A stretch of 64,000 bases of DNA. It comes from Acanthopleura granulata (lineage: Eukaryota > Mollusca > Polyplacophora > Chitonida > Chitonidae). The translations under genes were made by a program, and so were the position numbers. Position 1 is the first letter of the stretch, and each line of letters starts with the position of its first letter. The stretch covers positions 11,349,306 to 11,413,305 of the forward strand of contig JABBOT010000001.1 in assembly GCA_016165875.1 (NCBI GenBank), given 5' to 3'. The notes beneath the pieces were generated by a model. That model was not told where the DNA came from. It did not search any database and worked only from the letters and a program-made list of their open reading frames with translations. This document shows positions 12,881 through 25,210 of this stretch, piece after piece.

Positions 12881-13880
12881 GTTGAGAATCCGAAACTTTT
12901 CCACCGGTCGATATAATCATCTGAGGGGGCCGTAAGAGGCCCCCTTTTAATGTGATCTTCGTACATTTCAATAGCCACAAAGTTAAAACCGGTCTTATTA
13001 GGAAGTCCACATCGGCAAACTAAACCATACAACAGCCATGAAACCCTGACTCCATCATACACCGACTTCGCCTGGGGGCATATTCTTTTTTGTCTCTGGT
13101 CCCTGCCTATAACATATACAGCTTCATGCCTCCCGTCTCAGATTGGTATAACGTGCTCGTTCTAAACGTCACGTCGCTGTTCGACAAACGGCCCACCCGC
13201 TCCAGTTATCGCCCTCAGCATCATGTTTTGATATGACGTCAAAAGAGGAAATCAGGGCATTCTCTCCTGTTGATGCCAGGCCCGGGTCCTCGGACAGACT
13301 TAAAGTATGACCGTAAACAATGCTGGATTCTGGACAAGGTCAGCCATAGCGCACACCAAGCGTCTGAAGGCCTCGCTACATCCGCTTTTTCCATTTTTCA
13401 GCCATCAGAACCTCCTAAAAGAGAATGTAGATAAACGATATGAAGGTTAAGAAATATAATTTTGTTTCTTGAATAGGCAATGAAAGTTTTGGCGTGAAAT
13501 CGTTTGGAATATAAAGATGACATGCCAAGTAATGAAGTTATATTCAAAGATATACCATACAATGTTAGGTACATTTAAACAAGGAATGACGGTATCATTA
13601 GATTCTCCATGACATGATCCTTAGACAGACTCTCCAACAGTAAAAAGCTTAGTCATGGCGTTTATTTATTACATTTATTCGATCAGATATTCTAAAGCAG
13701 TGAACTTGGTGCTACTTGCTTATAAGGTTGAAGGTTTAATATACCGCGTTCAGCATTATAGTTAAAGTGATGTTTTTTATTTGAACTGATAGAATGACGG
13801 CGTTACTCCGTATGAACAGAGATTAAGCCCAGTGGACAGTCAGGGTATACAGAACGTACAAGGTTTTTTATGTATTCATT
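12881..13880. other. 5' flank of editing-domain gene; no other gene seen
   Basis: The first 400 bp upstream are more GC-rich and CpG-containing than the surroundings and may hold the promoter. No TATA box was identified. Confidence 0.4.
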
Positions 13881-14152
13881 AGTTTATCTATTTATTTGAT
13901 TGGTGGTTTACGCCGTACTCAAGGATATTTCAATTATACGAAGGCGGCCAACATTATTGGTGGAAAGAAATCGGACAGAGCCTGGGAAAAACCCACTACC
14001 ATCCATAGACTGATGGCAGACCTTCCCACGTGCGGTCGGAGAGGAAGTCAGCATGAGCTGCACTTTAATTCACAGTGACCGCATTTGATGAGAGGCGCAC
14101 TAGATCATTGTGCAGCGTTAGCGTGGTAATCCCCTCGGCCACGTAGGACCCC
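13881..14152 (-). mobile_element. tRNA-derived SINE, family 1
   Basis: Reverse-complement copy running from the TTTATTTGATTGG tail through TTTACGCCGTACTCAAG, GACCTTCCCACGTGCGGTC and the box region to GGCCACGTAGG. It is diverged, and no clear target-site duplication was found. Confidence 0.8.
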
Positions 14153-15260
14153 ACGGTAATAGCACTAAAAAACTCACATATTTATATACCAAGAAACGCC
14201 TCAGTTGTTATAGCAAAGTTGCGTTTCTATCGCCATTTTGTTACGAATGGTGCAAATCTCAATTATTCGATGGACCGGTATGTACTCGATGACTTCCAAA
14301 CCACTAACACTGACATCGTCTGCTGGAGGAGACAGTAAAAGATCAAGTATCATCAAAACAGACGGCTAAGTAGAGCGAGTTGTTGTACGTAAATGGAGAA
14401 TGACCTCTTATCAAGGTCTGTCTCAGACTTAACTGGTTCATTAGAGTGTGCTAAGTCACCTCGAAGGCCGCCAGTAGATATTAATACCAAACTAGGTTGT
14501 TGCCTTGTGTTATTTTAAGGGCCTGGGTGCGGTAAGAGAAATTCCTATATCAGCCGTCAACAATAATCGCAAAATCACACGATCGATCCCTCGAAGAGAA
14601 AATTCATCACAAATGAAAGAAGAACTAAGAAAGTTTGTAAAGTTATGATGGAGTAATCTAAAGAGAAGTAGTCAACAGGGAGTTTTCAGTGTATGATATG
14701 TATATACAAAGGAACAATTTTATCCAGGACGATGCTTATACTCCCCTATCTGGCAGTGGGTTAAAGGGAACAAGTGTCAGCTGTGAGGTATTTCAAGAAG
14801 TGGTTTTGATGTCACTTAGGATTTTGTTTAGTTTATGATGCATTTTTGCCGTATCTGCAGAACGACCCTAACAAATCTTCAAAAGCCTTCCTTAATTACC
14901 CTATGGAGAATGGATGAATTCGTTGATCCGTTGGATCAGTTGCAAGGTAATGCTTCATCCATCAAATAACGGAGGTAACAGAAGATTTTTTGAGGGTGCT
15001 GTATAGACTGAAGGGCAAAATCATGATCCAGACGCCGAAATATTGCATTCATGAGGTGCATTAAATTTCAATGGAGTATAGCATATAAGATCTCAATAAC
15101 AGTGCCACACATGTGACTCAATGTGTAAATAACACTATCACATGTTATTTATGATTATGTTTTTGAGAAAGATAGATGGGTTGGTGAATGCGCCATAAAT
15201 TATAATCTCTGAAAGTACAGCTTAACAAAGCAAAATGGTGTGATTATTATCATGCTACAC
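14153..15260. other. no gene recognised
   Basis: Nothing beyond short random open frames is seen. Confidence 0.5.
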
Positions 15261-15400
15261 TTGGTTATTCGTACCATACACGTAGTTATTTGTGCCATAC
15301 ATATGGTTATTCGCATCATACACGTGCTAAATCGTACCAAATACGTGGTTATTCGTACTATACACCTGGTTACTTATGCCATGCACGTGGTCATTTTACA
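15261..15400. repeat. 21-bp minisatellite
   Basis: About seven diverged units of the type GTTATTCGTACCATACACGT recur every 20-21 bp (15264, 15285, 15306, 15326, 15348, 15369, 15390). The unit length keeps a frame open as a seven-residue repeat, but there is no sign of a real gene. Confidence 0.8.
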
Positions 15401-15994
15401 CTGCCGAGAGTCACGTGAACACTGACAGTCTTGATGTCAAATTACTAATTGGGTTAAGGATATGATAGTACTACGCGCGATGTGTAAACTAGGGCGGGAT
15501 CTACAAACCTGATCCACTACACAGATGCGCATACGAAGAGACCAGTTGTCATTGGTTTGCAAATATTTTCCCGAAGAATAAAAACAAAAGGATAACGGCA
15601 ATGATAACACTGCTTGCCATGGTTGTTGTCAGTTTGTCTGAGGTGACTGGCATGCTATATCGGGTACACTGTGTATTTTGGATGGTACACTGCGTACACA
15701 TTACGGGGATAAGTGATATCGAATGATGATCACCAACCATATACACATCTATCACCGATATGTATGACACCAAACCACTGGTGCTACTACAAGCAAACTC
15801 TGGTAAGCCTCTAATGTACCCTACTTTTCATTGCCACATTAGAGTTTCTTCGTAATATTTTCCCCCAAATCTATAATGTTTTATTTCTTATGACTATAAC
15901 AGTTAATACAGACTGGAGCCGTGAGTGGGAAATAGTGGAAGTGATTATTAATGGATTTTAACAGATTTATAAGTTTGCCTTTCGGATTGGCTGG
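15401..15994. other. no gene recognised
   Basis: No supported feature was found. Confidence 0.5.
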
Positions 15995-16115
15995 GTATAC
16001 CAACCCGAGGATAGTCGTGGGTTTCCCCCGTGCTCTGCCTGGTTTCCTCCAACCATAACGACATCCGCAATCGTATGAATGAAATATTTTTGGGTACGAT
16101 GTAAATAAATCAGTG
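15995..16115 (+). mobile_element. SINE family 1, 3' half
   Basis: Body and tail only: ATAGTCGTGGGTTTCCCCCG, GGTTTCCTCCAACCATAA and GAATGAAATATTTTTGGGTA followed by GTAAATAAATC. The tRNA-like head is missing, as in a 5'-truncated or decayed insertion. Confidence 0.75.
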
Positions 16116-17284
16116 AAATTATTTACTAAAATCAATTTGGCTGTATAAATATCCGGCTTACATAACATTAAACTGCATGTTAGACCAGTTTCTCAGCGCA
16201 TTCATCAGTACGGCAGTATCAGTCATACAGTCACACAACGTCCTGTTTTAAAGATATGAAGAGGTGACTTGGGTGATATATAGAAGTGTGCTAGTCCAAA
16301 TCCCAAACTACGTCAGCAACTTCTGTTAAAACGTATGTCATTAAATATACATATGACAACAATTAACTGCTTCTGATATGCCTGCTGTTCCTTACTGATA
16401 TGTTCCTATCCTTTTCTGTGTAAATTCAGGTAAAGAAATCTACATCGCAGATATGGCGATAAATTCTGCCATGCAGATAAATTTTATCACTATTCCAGTC
16501 GTGTACTATGTTAGTTTATAAGTTCTCCATGATGACAAATATTTCTCAATTTCGCTTTGATTCCAACTGTCCATAAATCCAACGTGTCGATTTCATTCAA
16601 CACAACGTATTTAGTCGCTGGATGAAGCGGTGTCAGAAACAAATATGAAGAGTGCCAGCTATTCTGGATATTCAAACCATGTTTATTATTAAGAGAAATA
16701 TACACATTGCAAAACTTAAGACATTTAAGAGTGAAACCGTTTTGTTGGATATATTTGACACGCTAGACTTTGTTGTAATAACTTGTGACGATGACTGAAA
16801 TCGTCATACAGCATACAGAAACTAACAAATGCCACAAGGCTATAGATGTAAGCGCCCTATGTCACACACTTCGGCATATTGCTGTTCAAGTAAACATCAC
16901 TAACAACGTCAGCATTAAAACTATGCCTCTTGTTTTAGGCGGCGTGAAGAAGAATTTCTTTCTCATTTTCTTAAATGCATGTCTGTAAACAATGATAACA
17001 GTTACAAAGAGAGAGCTACTAGCAATGGACGTGAATAGTGTATCGATTTGCGTGTTCCTGATAATAACTGAAACAGAGGCCAGTTTTATGAAGCATACAC
17101 AGAGATAATTAGCCCTTCGCTAAGTGTACTTCATATCTGTATAACATATCTGCTACTTAAGGCGAACTCAGCTTTCGTATGCTTTATGAAACTGTCCCCT
17201 GGTGCGTTAAAACAGTCTGTCCTTCTCTGGTAAAGGCTCATACAGTATATGTCAACTGTACAGATCATAAATTGACATCTAGAG
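16116..17284. other. no gene recognised
   Basis: No supported feature was found. Confidence 0.5.
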
Positions 17285-17330
17285 ACCCAGCCGCCACTGT
17301 ATGAAAAATTCTTGAGTATGGCGTTAAACA
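17285..17330 (+). repeat. SINE 3' tail fragment
   Basis: TATGAAAAATTCTTGAGTAT followed by GGCGTTAAACAATGG matches the tail of the SINE ending at 30000 and of family 1. Confidence 0.55.
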
Positions 17331-18410
17331 ATGGTCAAAGGAATAGAGTCCCACAGACCCCCTAGATATCTAATTTACTTACCTAGTAATATGAACAGGG
17401 ATCTCAACTTACCTCAGTTCACTTATTTAATTGGCGATATTAAGGTCCTAGTTTTTTTATACTCATCTAAAAGCCATGATGAAACAAAGCTGACGTGAGA
17501 GAAATATTGTGAAACAGCCGAATAGCCTAGCTGAAATAGTTCCTAAAATAGTTCTTTCACAACCTGCAATCGACGATTGCATCAGCTCAAGGGGGAATAA
17601 CTCTGACGTGAAAAATCAAAGTTACATTCTGTTTAGCCCTATTGGTAAAAGGGTGTTAGATCACATATTTACTTTTCTAAAATGCAGCAGCCACCGATAC
17701 TTCCAGAAAATGCCCAACACTACAACACAATCTATAATAACCAGTTATTGACAGGGAAACTTTGAAATTTGTTATAAGGCAAAGTTTTATTGCTAGGTCA
17801 CACACTGGCACAGTCGCGTTTAGGTCAGTTCAGGGTCCAAAATTCCCACATACCAGTTGTTTTACTGTTTAATACTGGATTCATAAGATCAAAAATGTGT
17901 AATGGTGGCTGCATTGTATTGGGAGTGCTTGGGAGAGTGGCGCATGCGCTGTGAGGAGAATGAGCCCACCCGGCAGCACGATGATTTTAACTTTTGGCAT
18001 CATAACACTGTTCCTAAATCTGAATATCCCGATCGTCACCGGCTTAAAAGTATATATATATATATATTCGATTCAAGGACTCCGAAAAGTAAAAATGCCT
18101 ACAGTACTATCCTCAGGAAGGAACAGTATTTCTTTTATTTTATAACAGAATGTCATACCACTGAAATCTGGCGCCTGTCGTGAGATCATGAGGCTACAGC
18201 AGATAAAAAAAATTCACTTATTGAAATTATATTATACCCAAACATGAATATAATGTCAAACATGACAGAATCGAAAACATGGCTTAGAGTGAAGTTGATT
18301 ACAGTTTAGATAACTGTGTCTCTCCTTCAAAACATGCTGGATTTTGCCCATTTTGATATTGACTACGAGTGACTTTACCGAGTTAAAACAACTAAATATA
18401 TACTTGGTAC
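17331..18410. other. no gene recognised
   Basis: Contains a (TA)n microsatellite near 18049-18068. Nothing else was supported. Confidence 0.5.
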
Positions 18411-18885
18411 GTGTACCTATCTACTAAAAGATGTCTTTCTTCCCACATATCATTAAATGTAAATTTTTCTGGCACCCATACATTTTATTCTTCAATCCAC
18501 ACTGGCCATTTTCCTAAGGACTTTGTCTACATATCAGTAGATGTCAATAGTTCTGGCACCCATACGCTTTACTTCAGTCCACACTGGGCATTTGCCTAAG
18601 AACGTTTTATACATATCACCAGATGTCAGGAAATAAAAATAGTTCGATATCCAACATCCATATGCTTCACTTCAGTCCACACCTGTCCTATGCCTACGGG
18701 CTTTGTCTACACATTACTAAATGTCAATAGCTTTGGCACCAATCTGCCCTATTTCAGTCCACACTTGACCCTTGCCTACGGACTTTACCTCCGTATCATT
18801 AGATGTCAATAGTTTTAGAACACCACACTCCATATGCTTTACTTCAGTCCACACTTGCCATTTGCCAACGGACTTTCCTATATGG
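18411..18885. repeat. 82-98-bp tandem repeat, about six copies
   Basis: Units contain AGATGTCAATAGTT, GGCACCCATA, CTTTACTTCAGTCCACAC and CTACGGACTTTGTCTAC-like blocks. The TTCAGTCCACAC block recurs at 18491, 18573, 18671, 18753 and 18843. Confidence 0.88.
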
Positions 18886-19874
18886 TTAGAAAAATTGTTC
18901 AAATAATCCTCTGTTACAATGCCATCTATATTACAGAAAGTCTTTGATTTAATTTTGTTGCTGTTGTAGTGCTATTAAAGTCTACGGTCAGGACTTCATG
19001 ATGGTATTTAAGTAACAATTCCGTTCAATTTACTGTTGTAACGAACAAATAGACAATTAAGCAAGAGGAACACAAAGCCAACATACACTGTACTACATGT
19101 ACTTAACGTCACGTCGGCAATACTTCGAAAATGTATGCTTAACAATATTGCACCATAGAGCAAATCCCAATTCTTTCCTTGTCATTTTTAAAACTTAATG
19201 CATTACATTTCCTCATCGATTTTAATTTGGCATACTTTAACTTGGTAAAAACCTGATACAAGTTTTCAATCGTCTATAAATATGCACATAATTTACAGTG
19301 ACCTAGACTGTAACTGACATCTATCAGAATGAATCACGTTAAATTTAAACGATGAAGTACATTTAACTCTAACTTCATATTTAGCTAGGTCATTTATACA
19401 GATTAAGCGACAGATTTGTTTTGCAAATTGGTCGATCGAAGTCGGAAAATGAACTCTGGGGGAAATATCAAGGCACAAATTCGCGACTGGAACAGAACAG
19501 TGTCAACTGAACGGTGATAAAATTTTCGCTGAGGACAAACGTTCGAATGTGATTCAGGGGTAAGCTGACAAATATTGGCAAGTTAAGACCATGGGACTAG
19601 GCATTAACTCTCCGCATAGCTACTGCCTGCAAAGTGAACAGCAATATGTAGAAGATAGTATCACAGTGCATATATGGACAAGGATGGATATACTAGACTA
19701 TTAAGATGACCTTTGGGTAAGTGGCTTGGGGAGGTCCAATTAAGATTTTGGTTAAAAGTCTGAATTTCAAGATATTTGGATTGAGTAGCAATATTTCAAT
19801 TTCGTCGATCAATAATGTAATAGGTGTTAGGAGCCAACCTGTCTTTTGTGTACAAGTGTATACAATTTGCTGGA
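18886..19874. other. no gene recognised
   Basis: A short minus-strand tail-like piece (AACGTCACGTCGGCAATA near 19096) is the only repeat trace. Confidence 0.45.
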
Positions 19875-19970
19875 GCTTCACGCCAATGCGGTCGCTCCAT
19901 TCGTACGTGCATTGAAAGGTTGGCCAGCAACCTTCTGATGGTCGTGGGTTTCATCCCCGGTAGCTGTCGA
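19875..19970 (+). mobile_element. SINE family 1 fragment with internal deletion
   Basis: Retains GCCAATGCGGTCGCT, TTCGTACGTGC, GGCCAGCAACCTTCTGATGG and TCGTGGGTTTC. The segment between GCGGTCGCT and CGTACGTG, including the B box, is missing. Confidence 0.65.
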
Positions 19971-22900
19971 AAAAGAGAAATCATTATACTGCATGTACGT
20001 TTCACCTTCCCTCATTGAATAAAATAGTTTCAAGTTGGGTTCTGTAACATGTGGTGTTGTATCCAGTGAAGTCGGCTACGCGAGATCAGTAACATTCCAA
20101 CATTCACTCTGAACGGGAATTATTGTGAACGAGAAACTTATTGATGTGGTCTGTCAGGGCGAAAAAAGCCAGTAGTTAACTGGGCACAGCTGTTCAAATT
20201 TAAACTTAACCATTTATTGTAACTGTCCCGTCGAAGATTCTTATGATTTTAGTTTGTGTGGGTTAATTTACGAGATTAGAATATCTGTCACGTCTAGCGG
20301 CCATCCATCACGATGTACTTATTTAGCTTATGCTGTGACATTCAATGAAAGCCATGTTGGAAAGATGCCCTTTATTACAACACAGGTGTATATATGACTA
20401 CACTAATCCTTTAACCTTTAGGTAATCATATAACAACGGATTTCTTAACTCATTTTATTACTTAAAATTTGCATGTTGGGAAAATAATTTATTATGAAAA
20501 ATTTTATTGAATTGTTTCAATTTCACAGAATCATGATATCCAGTCCTCCGCTTCGAGGACTTGTAGATGGCCCTCGGATGCTGGTTAATATTGCTTAATT
20601 AAGATATTAATAGGGGACCTATTTTCTGATTAAACCCCTGTGCAGCACGGTTTTAGCCTTCTAGGAACAGTTGATGTCTCAGTATTGTACCATACAGTTA
20701 TTTGAGTTAAACATTTTCTTACATAATTGTTACTCCCTTCACAATAGGAAAGAACTTTTGTTTACATGAACGTAAATGTTAGAATATAAAGATGTTAACC
20801 TCTCATTACCTTATAGAGCTTAAATAAGTTAAACACTTATTATCTCATTATCCCTCTTAAAATTCTTGAGAATGACCTTGAACTACGATTTAAAAAAAAT
20901 CAGTAAATGAATATTATCTGTCCCCGCATACAGCTACATTATGAAAGGCTGTAAAATTTACCAAAACATGCGTAATCCTGTGCAAACCACCATATTAGTT
21001 ATTGTATGTTACCTGACAACATTCTGCAGATATTTTGAAAGAACCATGTTGTGAGGACATTTCATACCACAGATATGGAAGTTTTACCTTATGACTCAGC
21101 TCCTCTACGGAATTCCGAAATCACTGGGACATGAGTGCATCCAATTTCAAAGTAACACCCATGCAGAGGCCATCAAAACTCCTACTTTCGTTATCATTCA
21201 TTCGCATGACGATTAATCGGTGATAGTTTATAGTTACATTCTCTATATGCCGGCTGTATACCCAAGCTTCCCCACACGTACACTCTTCCTTGCAATCTCC
21301 TAATCTCCCAACATTTCATTTTGCAATCTATATATAAGCTTAACTTGTAGACTGCTGCTATGAGAACTGCCGAGCCAATTGGGATGCATACATATGCATG
21401 AGGCACAAGGACAACGAGTTAATGCCACTGGCTTATATTTCACTTATCATACCATTTTAAAGCCGCTAGCGGAGACAATATAGGTGGATTGTTTGTATAT
21501 CTCAGTGAACATTGCCCACATCCGTTCTTCGCACAACCCCGTGTTTAAAACCATTATACTGTTATGTTTATAGCCTGGGTTTTGCCTATCAACATCACCA
21601 TGTAATTGTTTTTCACACTCGATCCGTCGCAAGGCTATAAGAATCGGGGTGTGATGGGTCCAGTGAGCACAGCTACTGTCATATCTAATGTGATATTACA
21701 AGGCGGGAATAGCGCGTTCCCAGTCATTTGCTAATAGCTCTGGGAAAAGAGAATACAGCGATGCACGATACCATAAACCGTGAGCATATGGCTATCCCAT
21801 TAATGTAATATGTTGAATTAATATAGAAGTTGACAGAACGCAAAGCTGTTGGAAGGCACTTGAAGCGATTCTCATTATTGGTCTAAAACACTGACACTCT
21901 GTTGACTTTCACAAACCTCCCTTTTGGACTTATTAGCTTATCATTTATTCACCATGCTTCAGGGCGGGACACTTTTTCTCTGGGACCGATGTGCAGAGAC
22001 GCTGGCTTCCGTTACAGACTACATATGAAAGTAGAGGCAAAAATATTTGTCAGAAATCAGTATATGTAACAGCTGCTACGGTGTAAACTTCTAAGTGTGC
22101 AGTCTGATGACCGATGTGACATTTCTGGCTGATTGTTCATGATTTGTACCAATGGCTGTACAGCCATCTTGATAATGGTTCTGGTGAACCACCACTTGTT
22201 TGTCAGAAAGTTAATGGCGTTGTACATACTCACAGCTGCCTCCTGTTTTTCTAACCTGTGACTAGGAAATAATAGAACATGACATCATTTACGTAGTGCA
22301 GGGAACAAAGTAGGTACACCGTGCATGGTTTTATACTTGTCAATTTTTTCATCAGGCCTTTACTGTTACTTGCTTGCACCTGTGTGTCAACATCCTCTCA
22401 CTATTTGGTAATTGAAATGTATGCATCGAAACAGACATTCGTATCATCTATATAGGTTGCTCAGGGTCAATAATCGCAAGACCAATTTCCAAAGCAACGT
22501 TCAAGACAAACCGCCATTGAACTGAGAAAATATGGAATATAAAAATTAGGACCGATTATGCAAAGAGAAGGCGTTAACTCTAATAACGGAAAAAGGCAAG
22601 AAATGTTCTAGGCGGATGAATTAAGTGTCCAGTGTAGGATGTTAGTTCACAAGTTGTCTTTATTCAAAATACGTATCTCAGCTGCACTTTGACTGCGGCT
22701 GTTTATGTATCCAACCGCACGATCTTATTCAACATGCACGACGAATATACGGCCCTATAACAGGATTAAGCAGAACAATTACGAACTAGGATGACAGAGT
22801 TTCTGGACACTATATGCATGTTTATTTACAGGAAAAACGCTCATTGTAAAATTATGAAAAAAAGAACTTAGAGTAAAGGCCTTTTTCAGAATGAGCTTGA

Positions 22901-23580
22901 CACACTTGTTTTAGCAGTTATAACTTGTGACGTTCACGACCATCTTTTATCTATGGCAGGACTGATATATCTGCAGTTACCTAACTACATACACATGTAC
23001 AGGGGTAACACTAGAGGAGTTTAAGATATATCCGAAGTCAGTCGTATGCGACTGGTAATTGGGCTGCAGCAAGAATTCGGATGGCAGACCCATATAGTAT
23101 TTGAAGGAAAGGAGTAATATTATAACAAACAAACAGCATAAACCTGTCAGTGACAGAAAACCTTTGATGTACATTGATTACTTTTGTATGGCGGCCCAGA
23201 GAAGCTTGTACAGATTCTGAAAAAGGCTCAGGTAATGTCATTGTCAAAGATTAAGTATCTAGCAATGCCACGGTTCGTCGCTGCGCAGTAATTACTGACG
23301 AGTCTGTGATGTGTTTAAGGACATGGAGACATTTCAATTTACCACTCTTGGCCGGGCTGAAAAAATCAATAAGTTTAGCGAGGCCAAAGTATGGATATAT
23401 ACAGCCAGTCCGGTGATAGCCTGTTGAAAGATTACAGGAATACTACGATCATACAACTCAGCACATAGGCAGAAGGGAAACGATGCGACATGGCACAACA
23501 CGATAATAGTCTCTCTGCTCAGACAGACGAATAAAAGCAGTAGCCAATTTCTATACATCTGTGTTTCTTTTCATAAATGT
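19971..23580. other. 3.6 kb without a recognised gene
   Basis: AT-rich, with only short frames below 75 codons. No repeat family could be identified by eye. Confidence 0.5.
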
Positions 23581-23581
23581 A

Positions 23582-25210
23582 CTATATTTCTTCTGAACTG
23601 CTATGTGTTGTTGAAGCAGGCCCATGACATGTTGCCTCCCCAGCGCATCTCCCAGGCGAAATGTTACGTAATTTAAAGTACATCACAGTAGTTAATGACT
23701 GTATCTGCATGGAGATCAGTAGTATCCGCTGGACAACGCTGTCGACTGGAATATGGAGAATGCTAGGATCTTCCAGTGGATAGTTGACAATTGCAGTCGC
23801 CATGGAGACGGGTTGAGCTTGTAGACGTAAAGGGTTTGTGACGCGATTTATTTGATTGTACTCTACCCTGTCAAACAAATCCGTCTTGGCCTCCGGTGGG
23901 CCCAGAATGCCAAGTGAATCTCTTCAGATGGCCCAACAAAGAACAACAAAGCTTCAGTGTGTCGTAGCGAGTCATAATGTCAGGCAGGGCAGCCCGATTC
24001 GGCCGGCAGTGTGCGTGGGCAAATAAAGGGGATGTCGGCCAGGTAAGGTGCACTTGCCATGTGCAGCGAGGCTTAAAGTCAAGCGCATCCTCTCCATAAT
24101 GGGGCTTCAGCACGGAATCGCTTTCCCAGCAAGAGCCACCCAGAGAAAATGCTGATCAGTGTGTGAATACATATTCAACCTGAATCCCAGTATTTTGATA
24201 CACGGCTTGTGCCACGTATGACCACGAGTGGACCATCACGGGTACTTCATGGACATGAGCATAAGTACTCTGTGGAAATGTGGACGAGCATAATTACTCT
24301 GTGGAAATGTGGACGACATGTCTGACAGCTTTGGCAGTGTGACGGAATGCGGCGCATGCAGTCGTGGACAATATGTCCTTTATGACTTTGTCAAGAGAGT
24401 CAGACCAATCAGTTGTGGTAGGCGCTGCTAATTCCTCACAATCTTCAACATGGGAGCGGACAAAATCGATTTCGTTCAATTAATTACCAGCGAGACGAAA
24501 TCTGGGAGGTAGCCATAAGAGCTGTCGTTGGGTATAGCTCGTCTGCGCGTTGTGTATCAGCTGATAGCACCGCACTGGTTTTACCTCAGGGCGACGACTC
24601 CACGAGGGACTGCTCTCAGAGATCGCTGATGAATCTAGTATGTCAGGGGACAACCGTTGATGCCACAGAGTATGCAGTACCTGTAGCTCATCCACTTGCC
24701 CATGCCGCCTTCTTGACGGGGTTTGGCCACCGGCCATGTCACTGCCCGTCTGTGGCCAAGAAGGTGAGTGTAAGCTTGTTGTGAAGCATCAGGGGTGAAT
24801 GAGTAGAACGGAACAACAGGTGCTGTAAGAGAACATTCTTGTGCACGTAAGCTTGCAGACGCATGACAACTGCCTATTACTAGAACAAATTCAGTCGGCA
24901 ACAAGTCAGCAGGTGCACAGAGTTCCACACGGGTATTCCAGAGAGGTAGGTAAGCCAGCTGCTTTGAGGCAACAATTAGATTAGGCATCAGCTATAACGT
25001 ACTACTTTTTACCCGTGGACAAGATAATAATTCAAAGAGATGGCATAGTGTCGTCATGAACGTTGTGTTTCGAGAATAACACTTTACATCAGCTACGCGG
25101 TACATGTGCAACTGTGAGGCGTCTGCATGGTATGATGCTCCATAATTGGGCAGTGGGGCTTCTAGTGTGATGGTCGATCCCAGTGTGCTTGTCGGGTCCA
25201 AATTCCCAAC
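23582..25210 (-). pseudogene. frame-broken relic of a long coding region, origin uncertain
   Basis: Reading from 25210 down, one frame runs to 24635 with an internal stop at 24992-24994. A second frame continues from about 24737 to 23871 with stops at 24480, 24294 and 24156. The first frame resumes from 23878 to a stop at 23582. Two frameshifts and several stops across 1.6 kb, in a stretch more GC-rich than its flanks, suggest one decayed protein of roughly 500 residues. Weak local resemblances, including a YRVADVK block near 25100, a YGEDALDF block near 24100 and a terminal HIPVDS block near 23750, are reminiscent of jelly-roll capsid proteins of picorna-like viruses. If so it would be an endogenous viral remnant. 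This is a pattern-based guess; another decayed gene or chance open frames remain possible. It is not functional as it stands. Confidence 0.35.
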